Below are positions 7,330 to 13,578 of a stretch of 19,807 bases of DNA, piece after piece. The DNA comes from Minisyncoccota bacterium. GTDB lineage: Bacteria; Patescibacteriota; Minisyncoccia; Minisyncoccales; Minisyncoccaceae. Under the pieces are notes generated by a model. The model made no database searches. It had not been told where the DNA came from and saw only the letters and a program-made list of their open reading frames with translations. Positions within the stretch are counted from its first letter, which is position 1. Every line of letters begins with the position of its first letter. Both the position numbers and the translations under genes were made by a program. The stretch covers positions 1 to 19,807 of the forward strand of contig JAQVBN010000003.1 in assembly GCA_028690275.1 (NCBI GenBank). Direction: 5' to 3'.

Positions 7330-8433
7330 ATGGAGAAAAAAATTAAGATTGCTATTGCTGGATTAGGTAACTGCGCAAGCTCACTTATTCAGGGATTAGA
7401 GTACTATAAAAATATTAGCACTAATGATGAATTAGTTCCAGGATTAATGCACAACGTAATCGGGGATTATAAAATTTCTGACATAGAAGTTGTTGCAGTT
7501 TTTGATATAGACAAAAGAAAAGTTGGAAAAGATTTTGCAGAAGCTATTTTTGAAAAACCAAATAATACTACTGTATTTTGTCCAAATATTCCTAAGTCAG
7601 GAGTTAAGGTACAAATGGGACCTGTTTTAGATGGAGTAGCTGAACATATGTCAGAATATTCTGAAGATGAAAGATTTGTTATTTCTGACGAAAAGCCTGT
7701 TGATGTAGTTAAAGTATTAAAAGACTCTGGAGCACAAATGCTTGTTAACTATATGCCAGTAGGTTCTCAAAAAGCAACTGAATTTTATGCTCAAGCTTGT
7801 ATCGATGCTGGTATAGGATTTATCAATGGAATGCCAGTGTTTATTTGTTCAGATAAAGATTGGGCTGCTAAATTTGAAGAAGCAGGACTTCCTTGTTTGG
7901 GAGACGATGTAAAAGCTCAAGTTGGGGCAACTATTACTCACAGAACTTTAACTCACTTATTTTCTCAAAGAGGAGTTATTCTTGATAGATCATATCAGTT
8001 AAATTTTGGAGGAAATACTGATTTCTTAAACATGCTTGAAAGAAAAAGATTAAAATCAAAGAAACTTTCTAAGACCGAAGCCGTAGAATCAGAATTAACT
8101 CAAAGACTTGATTATAATAATTTACATATTGGACCATCAGATTATATTCCATTTTTAAAAGACAACAAGATTTGTTTTTTGAGAATGGAGGGAAGAAAAT
8201 TTGGTAACGTTCCAGTAAGCATTGAACTTAAACTATCTGTTGAAGATTCTCCAAACTCAGCAGGAGTTATTATTGATGCTATTAGAATGATGAAATTAGC
8301 TTTAGATAGAGGAACAACCGGAGTATTATTGTCACCATCTGCTTATTTTATGAAACATCCAATGGAGCAAATTACTGACGATAAAGCTAGGGAAATGGTA
8401 GAAGAATTTATTTTAAATAAAAGAGAAAGATAA
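7330..8433 (+). CDS. ino1: Myo-inositol-1-phosphate synthase
   Basis: This enzyme converts glucose 6-phosphate to 1L-myo-inositol 1-phosphate with a catalytic NAD, the first step to inositol lipids. The 367-residue length matches the short archaeal/actinobacterial class. The Rossmann nucleotide loop is AGLGNCASSL (residues 10-19). Family segments follow: LVNYMPVGSQKATEFYA (138-154), GDDVKAQVGATITHR (191-205), NFGGNTDFLNM (225-235), HIGPSDYIPFL (266-276) and VEDSPNSAGV (304-313). It is first in an operon with a PadR-like gene (20 bases on) and a CDP-alcohol phosphatidyltransferase, which could use the product directly. The ATG is the only sensible start and has no Shine-Dalgarno. Confidence 0.93.
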   Translation: MEKKIKIAIAGLGNCASSLIQGLEYYKNISTNDELVPGLMHNVIGDYKISDIEVVAVFDIDKRKVGKDFAEAIFEKPNNTTVFCPNIPKSGVKVQMGPVLDGVAEHMSEYSEDERFVISDEKPVDVVKVLKDSGAQMLVNYMPVGSQKATEFYAQACIDAGIGFINGMPVFICSDKDWAAKFEEAGLPCLGDDVKAQVGATITHRTLTHLFSQRGVILDRSYQLNFGGNTDFLNMLERKRLKSKKLSKTEAVESELTQRLDYNNLHIGPSDYIPFLKDNKICFLRMEGRKFGNVPVSIELKLSVEDSPNSAGVIIDAIRMMKLALDRGTTGVLLSPSAYFMKHPMEQITDDKAREMVEEFILNKRER

Positions 8434-8453
8434 ATAATATAAATTTTAATATT

Positions 8454-8765
8454 ATGTCAAGAACTCCAATTCAAAGATTCAAAGATTTTACTAAAGAAAG
8501 AAATCTTTGGGTATATATTCTTTTTCTAGGAAAAGATCAAGAAGTAATAAAAGATTCTTTAAACGCAAAGATTTTAGAAAAATTTGATTTTTTACCTAAT
8601 TTTTTTAAAAAGAAAAAAGTTCTTTATACTTTAGAACAAGAAGGATATATCAAGAAAGAAAGATTCCAAAGCAAGAAGGCTTATAGCACAACCGAAAAAG
8701 GAAAAGAAGAGCTTCAAAAAATGATTTCGTACACAGAAGATTTATTAGAAAAGTTAAAAAAATAA
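8454..8765 (+). CDS. PadR-like winged-helix protein (second copy)
   Basis: The 103-residue protein is related in length and layout to the PadR-like regulator at 6940-7251. Shared features are a start region with FKDFTKERNLWVYILFLGKDQ, a recognition-helix region KKKVLYTLEQEGYIKKERFQSKKAYSTTEKG, and a C-terminal helix for dimerisation. It lies between ino1 and the phosphatidyltransferase gene, 4 bases before the latter, so it is co-transcribed with both. It probably senses something connected with membrane or inositol metabolism and may heterodimerise with, or share an operator with, the first copy. The putative DNA-binding helix is more basic (FFKKKKV) than in the first copy. The function is inferred only from fold and context. 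Confidence 0.75.
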   Translation: MSRTPIQRFKDFTKERNLWVYILFLGKDQEVIKDSLNAKILEKFDFLPNFFKKKKVLYTLEQEGYIKKERFQSKKAYSTTEKGKEELQKMISYTEDLLEKLKK

Positions 8766-8769
8766 ATTT

Positions 8770-9381
8770 ATGTTAGATTTAAAAAGAGAGTGGTTCAAAT
8801 CAGAAGAGAGACTTATCGGTAGAACTTTAGGCAAATTGCCAATAACACCAAATCAATGGACTTGCTTAAGCGTAGTTTTTGCTTTGGTTGGATTATATTT
8901 TACGATTAACTTAAGTTTTGTTCTTGCCTTTGTAATGTTCTTTTTTGCAGGAATTTTAGATTTTGTTGATGGTTCTGTTGCAAGGGCAAAAAACATGTCT
9001 TCTAAAACAGGAGCATATATAGATACTGTTGTTGATAGATATGTTGAAGGAATAATGCTTTTTGGACTTCTTTTTGTAACTCTGCCAGAAATTTTAATTC
9101 CTGCATATGCTTGGGTTTTTTTAGCAATATTTGGTTCAATTGTAACTACTTATGCTAAAGCTGCAGCCAAGGAGAAGGATTTAGTGAATCAGGAACTAAA
9201 AGGAGGTTTAATGTCTAGAGGAGAGAGAATAATCTTAATTTTTGCAATGTTTATCTTATTAGCTTTTTCTCAAGCATATATCGCAACAATTATTTTAATT
9301 GTAATTGCTGTGCTTTCTAATTTTACAGCCTTACAAAGATTTTTTTCAGCAATCAATTTAAATAAAAAAGATATTAAATAA
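8770..9381 (+). CDS. CDP-alcohol phosphatidyltransferase, probable phosphatidylinositol-phosphate synthase
   Basis: A membrane enzyme that transfers a phosphatidyl group from a CDP-lipid to an alcohol. The signature D-x2-DG-x2-AR-x8-G-x3-D-x3-D is complete at residues 64-89 (D64, D67, G68, A71, R72, G81, D85, D89). About six membrane segments are visible, starting at residue 30 after an amphipathic N-terminus, and the 203-residue length is typical. Directly behind ino1, the likely acceptor is inositol 1-phosphate, giving phosphatidylinositol phosphate (or the archaetidyl form). The fused nucleotidyltransferase domain of di-inositol-phosphate synthases is absent. SRGERIIL (149-156) resembles the Arg-rich segment of the inositol-phosphate-using branch. 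Phosphatidylglycerol-phosphate synthase is the main alternative. Confidence 0.85.
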   Translation: MLDLKREWFKSEERLIGRTLGKLPITPNQWTCLSVVFALVGLYFTINLSFVLAFVMFFFAGILDFVDGSVARAKNMSSKTGAYIDTVVDRYVEGIMLFGLLFVTLPEILIPAYAWVFLAIFGSIVTTYAKAAAKEKDLVNQELKGGLMSRGERIILIFAMFILLAFSQAYIATIILIVIAVLSNFTALQRFFSAINLNKKDIK

Positions 9382-9394
9382 AAGATATTAATAG

Positions 9395-9427
9395 AAAATG
9401 CTATCGAGAGATAGCATTTTTTATTTT
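9395..9427. terminator. Bidirectional terminator, overlapping the end of the PHP gene
   Basis: AAAATGCTATC (9395-9405) pairs perfectly with GATAGCATTTT (9410-9420) around a GAGA tetraloop, and a T-rich run follows to 9427. The A-run on the left lets it work on the minus strand too. The TAG stop of the minus-strand PHP gene (9401-9403) lies inside the stem. Confidence 0.85.
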
Positions 9428-10054
9428 TTTAAACATCGGGGTTAAAAGATATAGCGAAGGAGCTTTTTTACCAAACCATTTTATATTTTTATTTAATAAA
9501 TCCTTTTTAAAATCTTCTAAATTATTAGAAGGGGATTCTATGTAAGCATATCCAATAGATTTACAGATATGATTATCGCTTCCAGCAGTTATAATTAAGT
9601 GAGGGTATTTTTCTGATAATTTTTTTGCCTTATCATTATCCTTACTAAAAATTCTTCGAGCGTTAAAGACTTCTATTCCATCAACAATAGTTAAGTAGTT
9701 TTCTATGTTTTTAAAAGGATTGTTAAAATCAAAAGGGTGGGGAATAATTGCGATGCCATTTTGAGCATGAATTTCAGTAATAATCTTTTCAGGATTTTCT
9801 CCTTTCATGTTTATTTTTTTATTCAAAAAAAGTCCTAAAATATCACCGTTGCTAGACTTTATTTCTTCTCCCAAAACTACTTCCATGTTATATTTTTTAG
9901 CTGCAATTATAGCATCATTCCAGCCATCATTATTATCATGGTCAGTTATGGCGATTCCATTCAATCCCTTTTTTTGTGCCTGATTAAAGATTTCATCCAA
10001 AGAAGATATAGCGTCTTTAGAGTATTTTGTATGGCAATGTAAATCTATTTTCAT
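9401..10054 (-). CDS. PHP-domain metal-dependent phosphoesterase
   Basis: The PHP fold binds up to three metals and hydrolyses phosphoesters. The expected motifs are in order: HCH at residues 6-8, TDHD (37-40), the acidic pair at 63-64, HPFDF with H106, E128 and N131 in IEVFNAR, and GSDNH with D160 and H162. At 217 residues it is a stand-alone PHP domain with no polymerase or histidinol-phosphatase partner; related stand-alone proteins act on small phosphates such as nucleoside or RNA-end phosphates, but the substrate cannot be read here. The ATG at 10054 (MKIDLHCH) is preferred to an upstream TTG at 10060, because the HCH motif normally sits within the first ten residues. An extended -10 lies just upstream. 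Confidence 0.88.
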   Translation of the reverse strand: MKIDLHCHTKYSKDAISSLDEIFNQAQKKGLNGIAITDHDNNDGWNDAIIAAKKYNMEVVLGEEIKSSNGDILGLFLNKKINMKGENPEKIITEIHAQNGIAIIPHPFDFNNPFKNIENYLTIVDGIEVFNARRIFSKDNDKAKKLSEKYPHLIITAGSDNHICKSIGYAYIESPSNNLEDFKKDLLNKNIKWFGKKAPSLYLLTPMFKKIKNAISR

Positions 10055-10062
10055 ATACAATT

Positions 10063-10071
10063 AATATAGCA
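10063..10071 (-). promoter_or_regulatory. Extended -10 for the PHP gene
   Basis: The minus strand reads TGCTATATT, a TGn-extended -10, ending 8 bases before the ATG at 10054. Transcription would start within about two bases of the start codon, so this mRNA too looks leaderless. No -35 is evident. Confidence 0.45.
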
Positions 10072-10102
10072 TATTTTATTAAAATATGGTAATCTTATAA
10101 TA

Positions 10103-10615
10103 ATGAATTATTGGATTATTTACGGAATTTTAAGCGCTACTTTTTGGGGCGTTTATACTATTTTTTCAAAAGTATTAACTTCTGAAAAATATTTAAAAGT
10201 GGGGACAGAGACCTCTGCTTTATTTATGCTTTTGGGGATAATGGTAGTTTTTGCAAGTTATTTTTTGATTAAAGCTAATTTAGAAACTAATTTAAAGATT
10301 ATTGCTTCTGTGCTAGTGCTAGTTGTTTTTATTTTCTTTTTATTTTGCATAACAAAAACAGGGATTGTGTTAACTCCACAAATAATTTTTTTTGGATTGG
10401 GGCAGGGAGCTTTGTGGGCACTTGGAATGGTTTTTACTTTCTTAGCTTTCAAGAGTGGGGCAGAAGCAGCAAAATTAGTTCCTTTATATAATACAAATAC
10501 TTTAATAGCTATTTTAATTGGAATTATTTTTTTAAACGAAGTTCCTGATGAAAAAATTAAAATTATTGCAGGAGGTTCATTAATTATAATAGGGGGAATA
10601 TTAATAAGTAATTAA
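10103..10615 (+). CDS. EamA/DMT-type membrane protein, single repeat
   Basis: The 170-residue protein is almost entirely hydrophobic with about five membrane spans: WIIYGILSATFWGVYTIF, then SALFMLLGIMVVFASYFLI, IIASVLVLVVFIFFLF, IIFFGLGQGALWALGMVFTFLAF, and two more packed near the end. The end region AFKSGAEAAKLVPLYNTNTLIAILIGIIFLNEV matches the second half of an EamA repeat (drug/metabolite transporter superfamily). Usual members are about 300 residues with two repeats, so this is a half-size form that must dimerise, similar to SMR-like ancestors. The substrate is unknown. It begins a plus-strand pair with the HAD gene 8 bases downstream. TATAAT at 10096-10101 is too close to the ATG to be its -10. 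Confidence 0.82.
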   Translation: MNYWIIYGILSATFWGVYTIFSKVLTSEKYLKVGTETSALFMLLGIMVVFASYFLIKANLETNLKIIASVLVLVVFIFFLFCITKTGIVLTPQIIFFGLGQGALWALGMVFTFLAFKSGAEAAKLVPLYNTNTLIAILIGIIFLNEVPDEKIKIIAGGSLIIIGGILISN

Positions 10616-10623
10616 ATAAAAAT

Positions 10624-11301
10624 ATGTTTGATTCAAAAAATATAAAAGGTGTTGTGTTTGATTTAGATGGTACTTTATTTGACACTGAATATTATCAATG
10701 GCAAGGATGGGTTGTTCCATTAAAAGATTTTGGAATTGATTTGTCTAAAGAAAAATATTTAAAATATGCTGGAAAAAAGGGGGAAGATATTGAAAAAGAA
10801 CTTATATCTGATTTTAATTTAGGAATTAATCAAGGTGATTTATTAAATGAGAAGAGAAAATTACTTGAAGAGTGGTTTTCAACAAAAGAACTTGGTCTAA
10901 TGCCTTTCGCAAGAGAGATTGTGGAGTACTTTTTCAACAACCCAAATTATAAAGTCGCTTTATGTTCTGGGGGTCCAAGGGATGAGGTTATATTAAAGTT
11001 AAAAAGAAATGATTTTTTGAAATATTTTGAAGTAATAACCACAAGTAGCGATGTTAAGAGAGGAAAACCATTCCCTGATATTTATGAAAAAGCAGTTGAA
11101 GGTTTAGGGCTTAATAATGAGGATTGTTTAGCCTTTGAAGATACTCAGTACGGTGTTCAATCTGCAAAGGATGCTGGTTTGTTTTGTTTCGCAATTCCTA
11201 GCGAATATTCACTTCAGCAAGATTTTTCCAAAGCGGATGAAGTCTTAAAATCATTAGAAGATGTTTTTCCCTTTTTTAAAAAAGAAAAAGAGGTTATTTG
11301 A
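10624..11301 (+). CDS. HAD-superfamily phosphatase, beta-phosphoglucomutase-like
   Basis: The 225-residue protein has the four HAD motifs. Motif I is FDLDGTLFD with nucleophile D13 and acid/base D15, motif II is SGG (115-117), motif III is K148 in KRGKPFPD, and motif IV is FEDTQYGVQSAKDAG with E172 and D173. A helical cap lies between about residues 20 and 95, as in the phosphoglucomutase/phosphoglycolate phosphatase branch. The product probably dephosphorylates a small sugar or nucleotide phosphate; the exact substrate is unclear. It is the second gene of a pair with the EamA-type protein. The start context TTAAATAAAAATATG is shared with dnaK and others. The end overlaps the convergent downstream gene by 8 bases. 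Confidence 0.9.
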   Translation: MFDSKNIKGVVFDLDGTLFDTEYYQWQGWVVPLKDFGIDLSKEKYLKYAGKKGEDIEKELISDFNLGINQGDLLNEKRKLLEEWFSTKELGLMPFAREIVEYFFNNPNYKVALCSGGPRDEVILKLKRNDFLKYFEVITTSSDVKRGKPFPDIYEKAVEGLGLNNEDCLAFEDTQYGVQSAKDAGLFCFAIPSEYSLQQDFSKADEVLKSLEDVFPFFKKEKEVI

Positions 11302-12067
11302 ATAAGATTTTTGGGCTTATTAAATGATCCTCTTTATCTCTTGAAAGAATAATTTTTTCGACAGCTTCTCGTCCTTGTTTTTCTGGGTTTTGCGTAAGGA
11401 CGGCAATTATATTGCCTTGTTTGAGAGATTCTAGTACTTTTTCGTTGCTATCAATAGCAACGATTTTTTTTGTGGTTTTCAGAGCAACTTCTGTTCCTCT
11501 TATACCCAAAGTAATAACTGGAAGATCTCTTTTTTCCTCGGGAATAATAGCATTTTCGTCTTCGGGGTCAATGTATAGTTTTATTACTTCAACTCCTGAT
11601 GCTTTTATGCCATTTATCCTAAGGTCATGCCCTTCATGATTTTTTTCATGTAGCAAAACAAGAATTTTTTCTTGAGATCCAATACTGTCCAAAAGAGTCT
11701 CGGCAGCAAAATATCCCATACGATACTCATCGAGTCCAACATATGGAATTTTTTTCTTGAGTCTTTTTTTCCATTCTTCTGGTGGAGGTGTGTTTACAAG
11801 GACGATGTCTCCTTCAAAAGAATTCAGCATTTCAACAAAATCATCACTTCCTTTAGTGAAGGGAAGTATTAGACTGTCAGTAGAACCAATGGCTTTTTCA
11901 ACTAAGGAATACCACTCCTTGACATCATTATATGATTTTGTTGGAGCCAGAACAGTCAGTTCTTGGTTACATTTTTTTGCACCGTTAATGATTTCAGTCC
12001 ACACTTCACTCGTTTTTCCAAATTTTGGATCTATCCGACTGTGTGAAATAATCGTTATGTTGTTCAT
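11294..12067 (-). CDS. Periplasmic-binding-protein-like (LacI/RbsB-type) sensor domain without HTH or signal peptide
   Basis: The 257-residue protein looks like a type I periplasmic-binding fold. Alternating strands and helices open with NITIISH and include DIVLVNTPPP, then IPYVGLDEYRMGYFAAETLL, LVLLHEKNHEGHDLRINGIKAS, and VAIDSNEKVLESLKQGNIIAVLTQNPEKQGREAVEKII. These are the hinge and binding segments of LacI-effector and RbsB proteins. There is no signal peptide, membrane span or N-terminal DNA-binding helix, so it seems to be a cytosolic sensor or a stripped homologue. ATG 12067 is chosen over a TTG at 12079 because GAGG lies 6 bases before it, the one convincing Shine-Dalgarno in the window. 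Repeated dyads lie upstream. Transfer from another lineage is possible. The ligand is unknown. Confidence 0.75.
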   Translation of the reverse strand: MNNITIISHSRIDPKFGKTSEVWTEIINGAKKCNQELTVLAPTKSYNDVKEWYSLVEKAIGSTDSLILPFTKGSDDFVEMLNSFEGDIVLVNTPPPEEWKKRLKKKIPYVGLDEYRMGYFAAETLLDSIGSQEKILVLLHEKNHEGHDLRINGIKASGVEVIKLYIDPEDENAIIPEEKRDLPVITLGIRGTEVALKTTKKIVAIDSNEKVLESLKQGNIIAVLTQNPEKQGREAVEKIILSRDKEDHLISPKILFK

Positions 12068-12080
12068 TTTTCGCCTCAAA

Positions 12081-12149
12081 GACTATCCTTTCAAGATAAA
12101 AGAATAGCCAATTTATATATAAATATTTATACATAAAATGACTATTCTT
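12081..12149. promoter_or_regulatory. Three-copy operator-like repeat upstream of the binding-protein gene
   Basis: GACTATCCTT (12081-12090), its inverted partner AAGAATAGCC (12100-12109) and a third copy GACTATTCTT (12140-12149) share the core CTATYCTT. The second and third copies match at 9 of 10 positions as a dyad. Between them lies a perfect 14-base palindrome, TATAAATATTTATA (12118-12131). The block lies between the divergent binding-protein gene and the small transcription unit, so it may control either. The repeats are seen directly; regulation is inferred. Confidence 0.5.
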
Positions 12150-12207
12150 GATATATTAAATAACTAATTGTAGTTTAAAACTAAAAATTAAAAAAGTCAA
12201 TATAGTG

Positions 12208-12236
12208 TTGACATTTTAAAATAAAAAAGCTATATA
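12208..12236 (+). promoter_or_regulatory. Consensus -35 promoter of a small transcription unit
   Basis: A perfect TTGACA (12208-12213), a 17-base spacer and TATATA (12231-12236) form a strong housekeeping promoter. GTCAA (12196-12200) and TTGAC (12208-12212) make an inverted repeat over the -35, a possible operator. Transcription should start near 12243, about 7 bases before the ATG of the small ORF. Confidence 0.75.
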
Positions 12237-12249
12237 GAACAAGGTTTTT

Positions 12250-12390
12250 ATGGTGTCGAGAAGTAATATAAGAAGTGGATTGTGTCAAACCTTAATTAAA
12301 GGAAAAACTTTTGATGGAAATGGCGCTGTTCCTAAAAAGATAAAAAAATCAATTCCTCGAAATTATTATGAAATTTGGAGATTGACCTAA
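12250..12390 (+). CDS. Small ORF of 46 codons, unknown function
   Basis: ATG at 12250 to TAA at 12388-12390 encodes a 46-residue basic protein beginning MVSRSNIRSGLCQTLIKG and ending RNYYEIWRLT. It has many Lys and Arg and one Cys, and no membrane span or signal peptide. I do not recognise it. Support comes from context: a consensus promoter about 7 bases upstream of the ATG and an intrinsic terminator beginning right after the stop. The transcript would be about 180 bases. A non-coding RNA that happens to contain an open frame, or a remnant of a longer gene, remains possible. Confidence 0.45.
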   Translation: MVSRSNIRSGLCQTLIKGKTFDGNGAVPKKIKKSIPRNYYEIWRLT

Positions 12391-12421
12391 GATAGTAAGT
12401 AATTTACTATCTCTTTTTTTT
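12391..12421 (+). terminator. Intrinsic terminator after the small ORF
   Basis: GATAGTAA (12391-12398) pairs with TTACTATC (12404-12411) around a 5-base loop, then a T-run with one C (12412-12421). It starts at the base after the small ORF's stop. The minus strand lacks a T-run, so it does not serve the recombinase gene. Confidence 0.8.
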
Positions 12422-12433
12422 ATTGTGCGACAT

Positions 12434-13390
12434 TTAATTTTTCATGTCCTTTCCTGAATGAAATTGTTTGTGAACGTCTCTTAATCTTTTATTTGTAACG
12501 TGTGTATATATTTGAGTAGTAGCAATATTTCTATGCCCTAAAAATTCTTGAATAGTTCTTAGGTCAACACCTTGGTTTAATAAGTCGGTAGCCATAGAAT
12601 GTCTTAAGGTGTGAGGAGTTGTGAAATATGGGATATTTGCCACAGTAGCATAATTTTTCACCAATCTTTCAATAGATCTAACAGTTAAACGCTTATCAGA
12701 ACTGTTTCTAGAGCGGTAGTTGATAAATAGAGCCTTATAATCATCTTCTCTTGTATCCAAGTACTTTTTAATCCAACCAAGAGCTCTTTCTGAAAAATAA
12801 ACAGTTCTAGTATGACTTCCTTTGCCCACAACACTAATTTCTAAATCATCTTTTCCTTTTATATTCTTAAATTGCTCAATATTTAAGGCAACAAGTTCAG
12901 CAATACGAAGACCAGTAGAAAAAAGAGTCTCTAATATGGCACGATCTCTGAGACCTTGAACATTATTTGTTTTTGGAGCCATTAAAAGGCGTTCTATTTG
13001 GTCTAATGAAAGAAACTTTATATTCTTCTCGTTGTGTGAGTCCTTGGGAAGCTTTATTTTGTCTGAGGGGATACTTTGTATATCTTTATCGGAAAAATAC
13101 GAGAGAAGGCTTCTTAGGGCTATTAAGTAGTAGTTTTGTGTTAATTTAGAGAGGGGATTATTGTGATTGTCGATATATCGAGCTAAATAGAGCCTATAAT
13201 CCCAAATATCTTCAGGAGTGAGTTCGTGAGGCAACATATTTTCTTTATTTTTTAATTTTAACCACAAAGAAAACTTTTTAAGATAGCGACTATAATTTTT
13301 TTGAGTATTATCAGAGAGTCCGCGTTCAATTTCTAAATAATCGAGAAAATCAGGAATATGTTTAACGATAGGAGTATTAGATTGGTTCAT
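12434..13390 (-). CDS. Xer-type tyrosine recombinase
   Basis: XerC/XerD-family enzymes cut and rejoin DNA at dif sites to resolve chromosome dimers; related integrases move genetic elements. The 318-residue length fits Xer. An N-terminal SAM-like core-binding domain (about 8-100, FLDYLEIERGLSDNTQKNYSRYL) is followed by the catalytic domain with R162 (STGLRIAEL), K190 (VVGKGSH), H260 and R263 (HTLRHSMAT), H286 (LGHRNIATT) and nucleophile Y295 (QIYTHV). The set is complete. No other mobile-element genes are nearby, so a housekeeping Xer is more likely than a phage integrase; it may be the sole Xer of the genome. It follows the wall cluster after a 188-base gap and may have its own promoter. No Shine-Dalgarno is present. 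Confidence 0.93.
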   Translation of the reverse strand: MNQSNTPIVKHIPDFLDYLEIERGLSDNTQKNYSRYLKKFSLWLKLKNKENMLPHELTPEDIWDYRLYLARYIDNHNNPLSKLTQNYYLIALRSLLSYFSDKDIQSIPSDKIKLPKDSHNEKNIKFLSLDQIERLLMAPKTNNVQGLRDRAILETLFSTGLRIAELVALNIEQFKNIKGKDDLEISVVGKGSHTRTVYFSERALGWIKKYLDTREDDYKALFINYRSRNSSDKRLTVRSIERLVKNYATVANIPYFTTPHTLRHSMATDLLNQGVDLRTIQEFLGHRNIATTQIYTHVTNKRLRDVHKQFHSGKDMKN

Positions 13391-13513
13391 ACATTAAATA
13401 TATTAATTATTGAATAAATACGAGGCCGTAAAATCCGTTTTAAGCAAATATAGGTAGTTAGTATCATCTTATCCAGAACTTTATTCTCTTATATGTCGCT
13501 TAACCTACATTGT

Positions 13514-13531
13514 ACGACATTATAATATCGT
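13514..13531. other. 18-bp near-palindrome in the gap upstream of the xer gene
   Basis: ACGACATTATAATATCGT pairs at 8 of 9 positions with itself reversed. It contains TATAAT readable on either strand. CGACAT at 13515-13520 also pairs with ATGTCG at 13493-13498. It could be an operator or -10 region for the recombinase, or a recombination-related site; no dif consensus can be confirmed by eye. The rest of the 13391-13578 gap shows nothing else clear. Confidence 0.4.
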
Positions 13532-13578
13532 CTGTGTAAAAAAATAACAACCCCTTCCCTTAGCAAAATAACATTAAA

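Noticed and set aside
10055..10060. TTG start for the PHP gene
   Set aside because: The ATG at 10054 puts the HCH metal motif at residues 6-8, as expected for PHP proteins.
10096..10101. TATAAT as the -10 of the EamA-type gene
   Set aside because: It ends one base before the ATG, so transcription would start inside the gene. The real promoter is not identified.
231..11301. Recoded TGA (code 25, as in some CPR)
   Set aside because: TGA ends hrcA, the first padR and the HAD gene at the expected lengths, and Trp is encoded by TGG in conserved motifs.
11412..12107. Three plus-strand open frames opposite the binding-protein gene
   Set aside because: Low-complexity translations antisense to a gene with coherent fold motifs and a good start site.
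12434..13390. Integrase of a mobile element or phage
   Set aside because: No att repeats, transposase, phage genes or a tRNA target are near it; it sits behind a housekeeping wall operon.
13391..13578. dif site for the Xer recombinase
   Set aside because: Palindromic bases are present, but neither the spacing nor the half-sites match known dif consensus closely enough to claim it.
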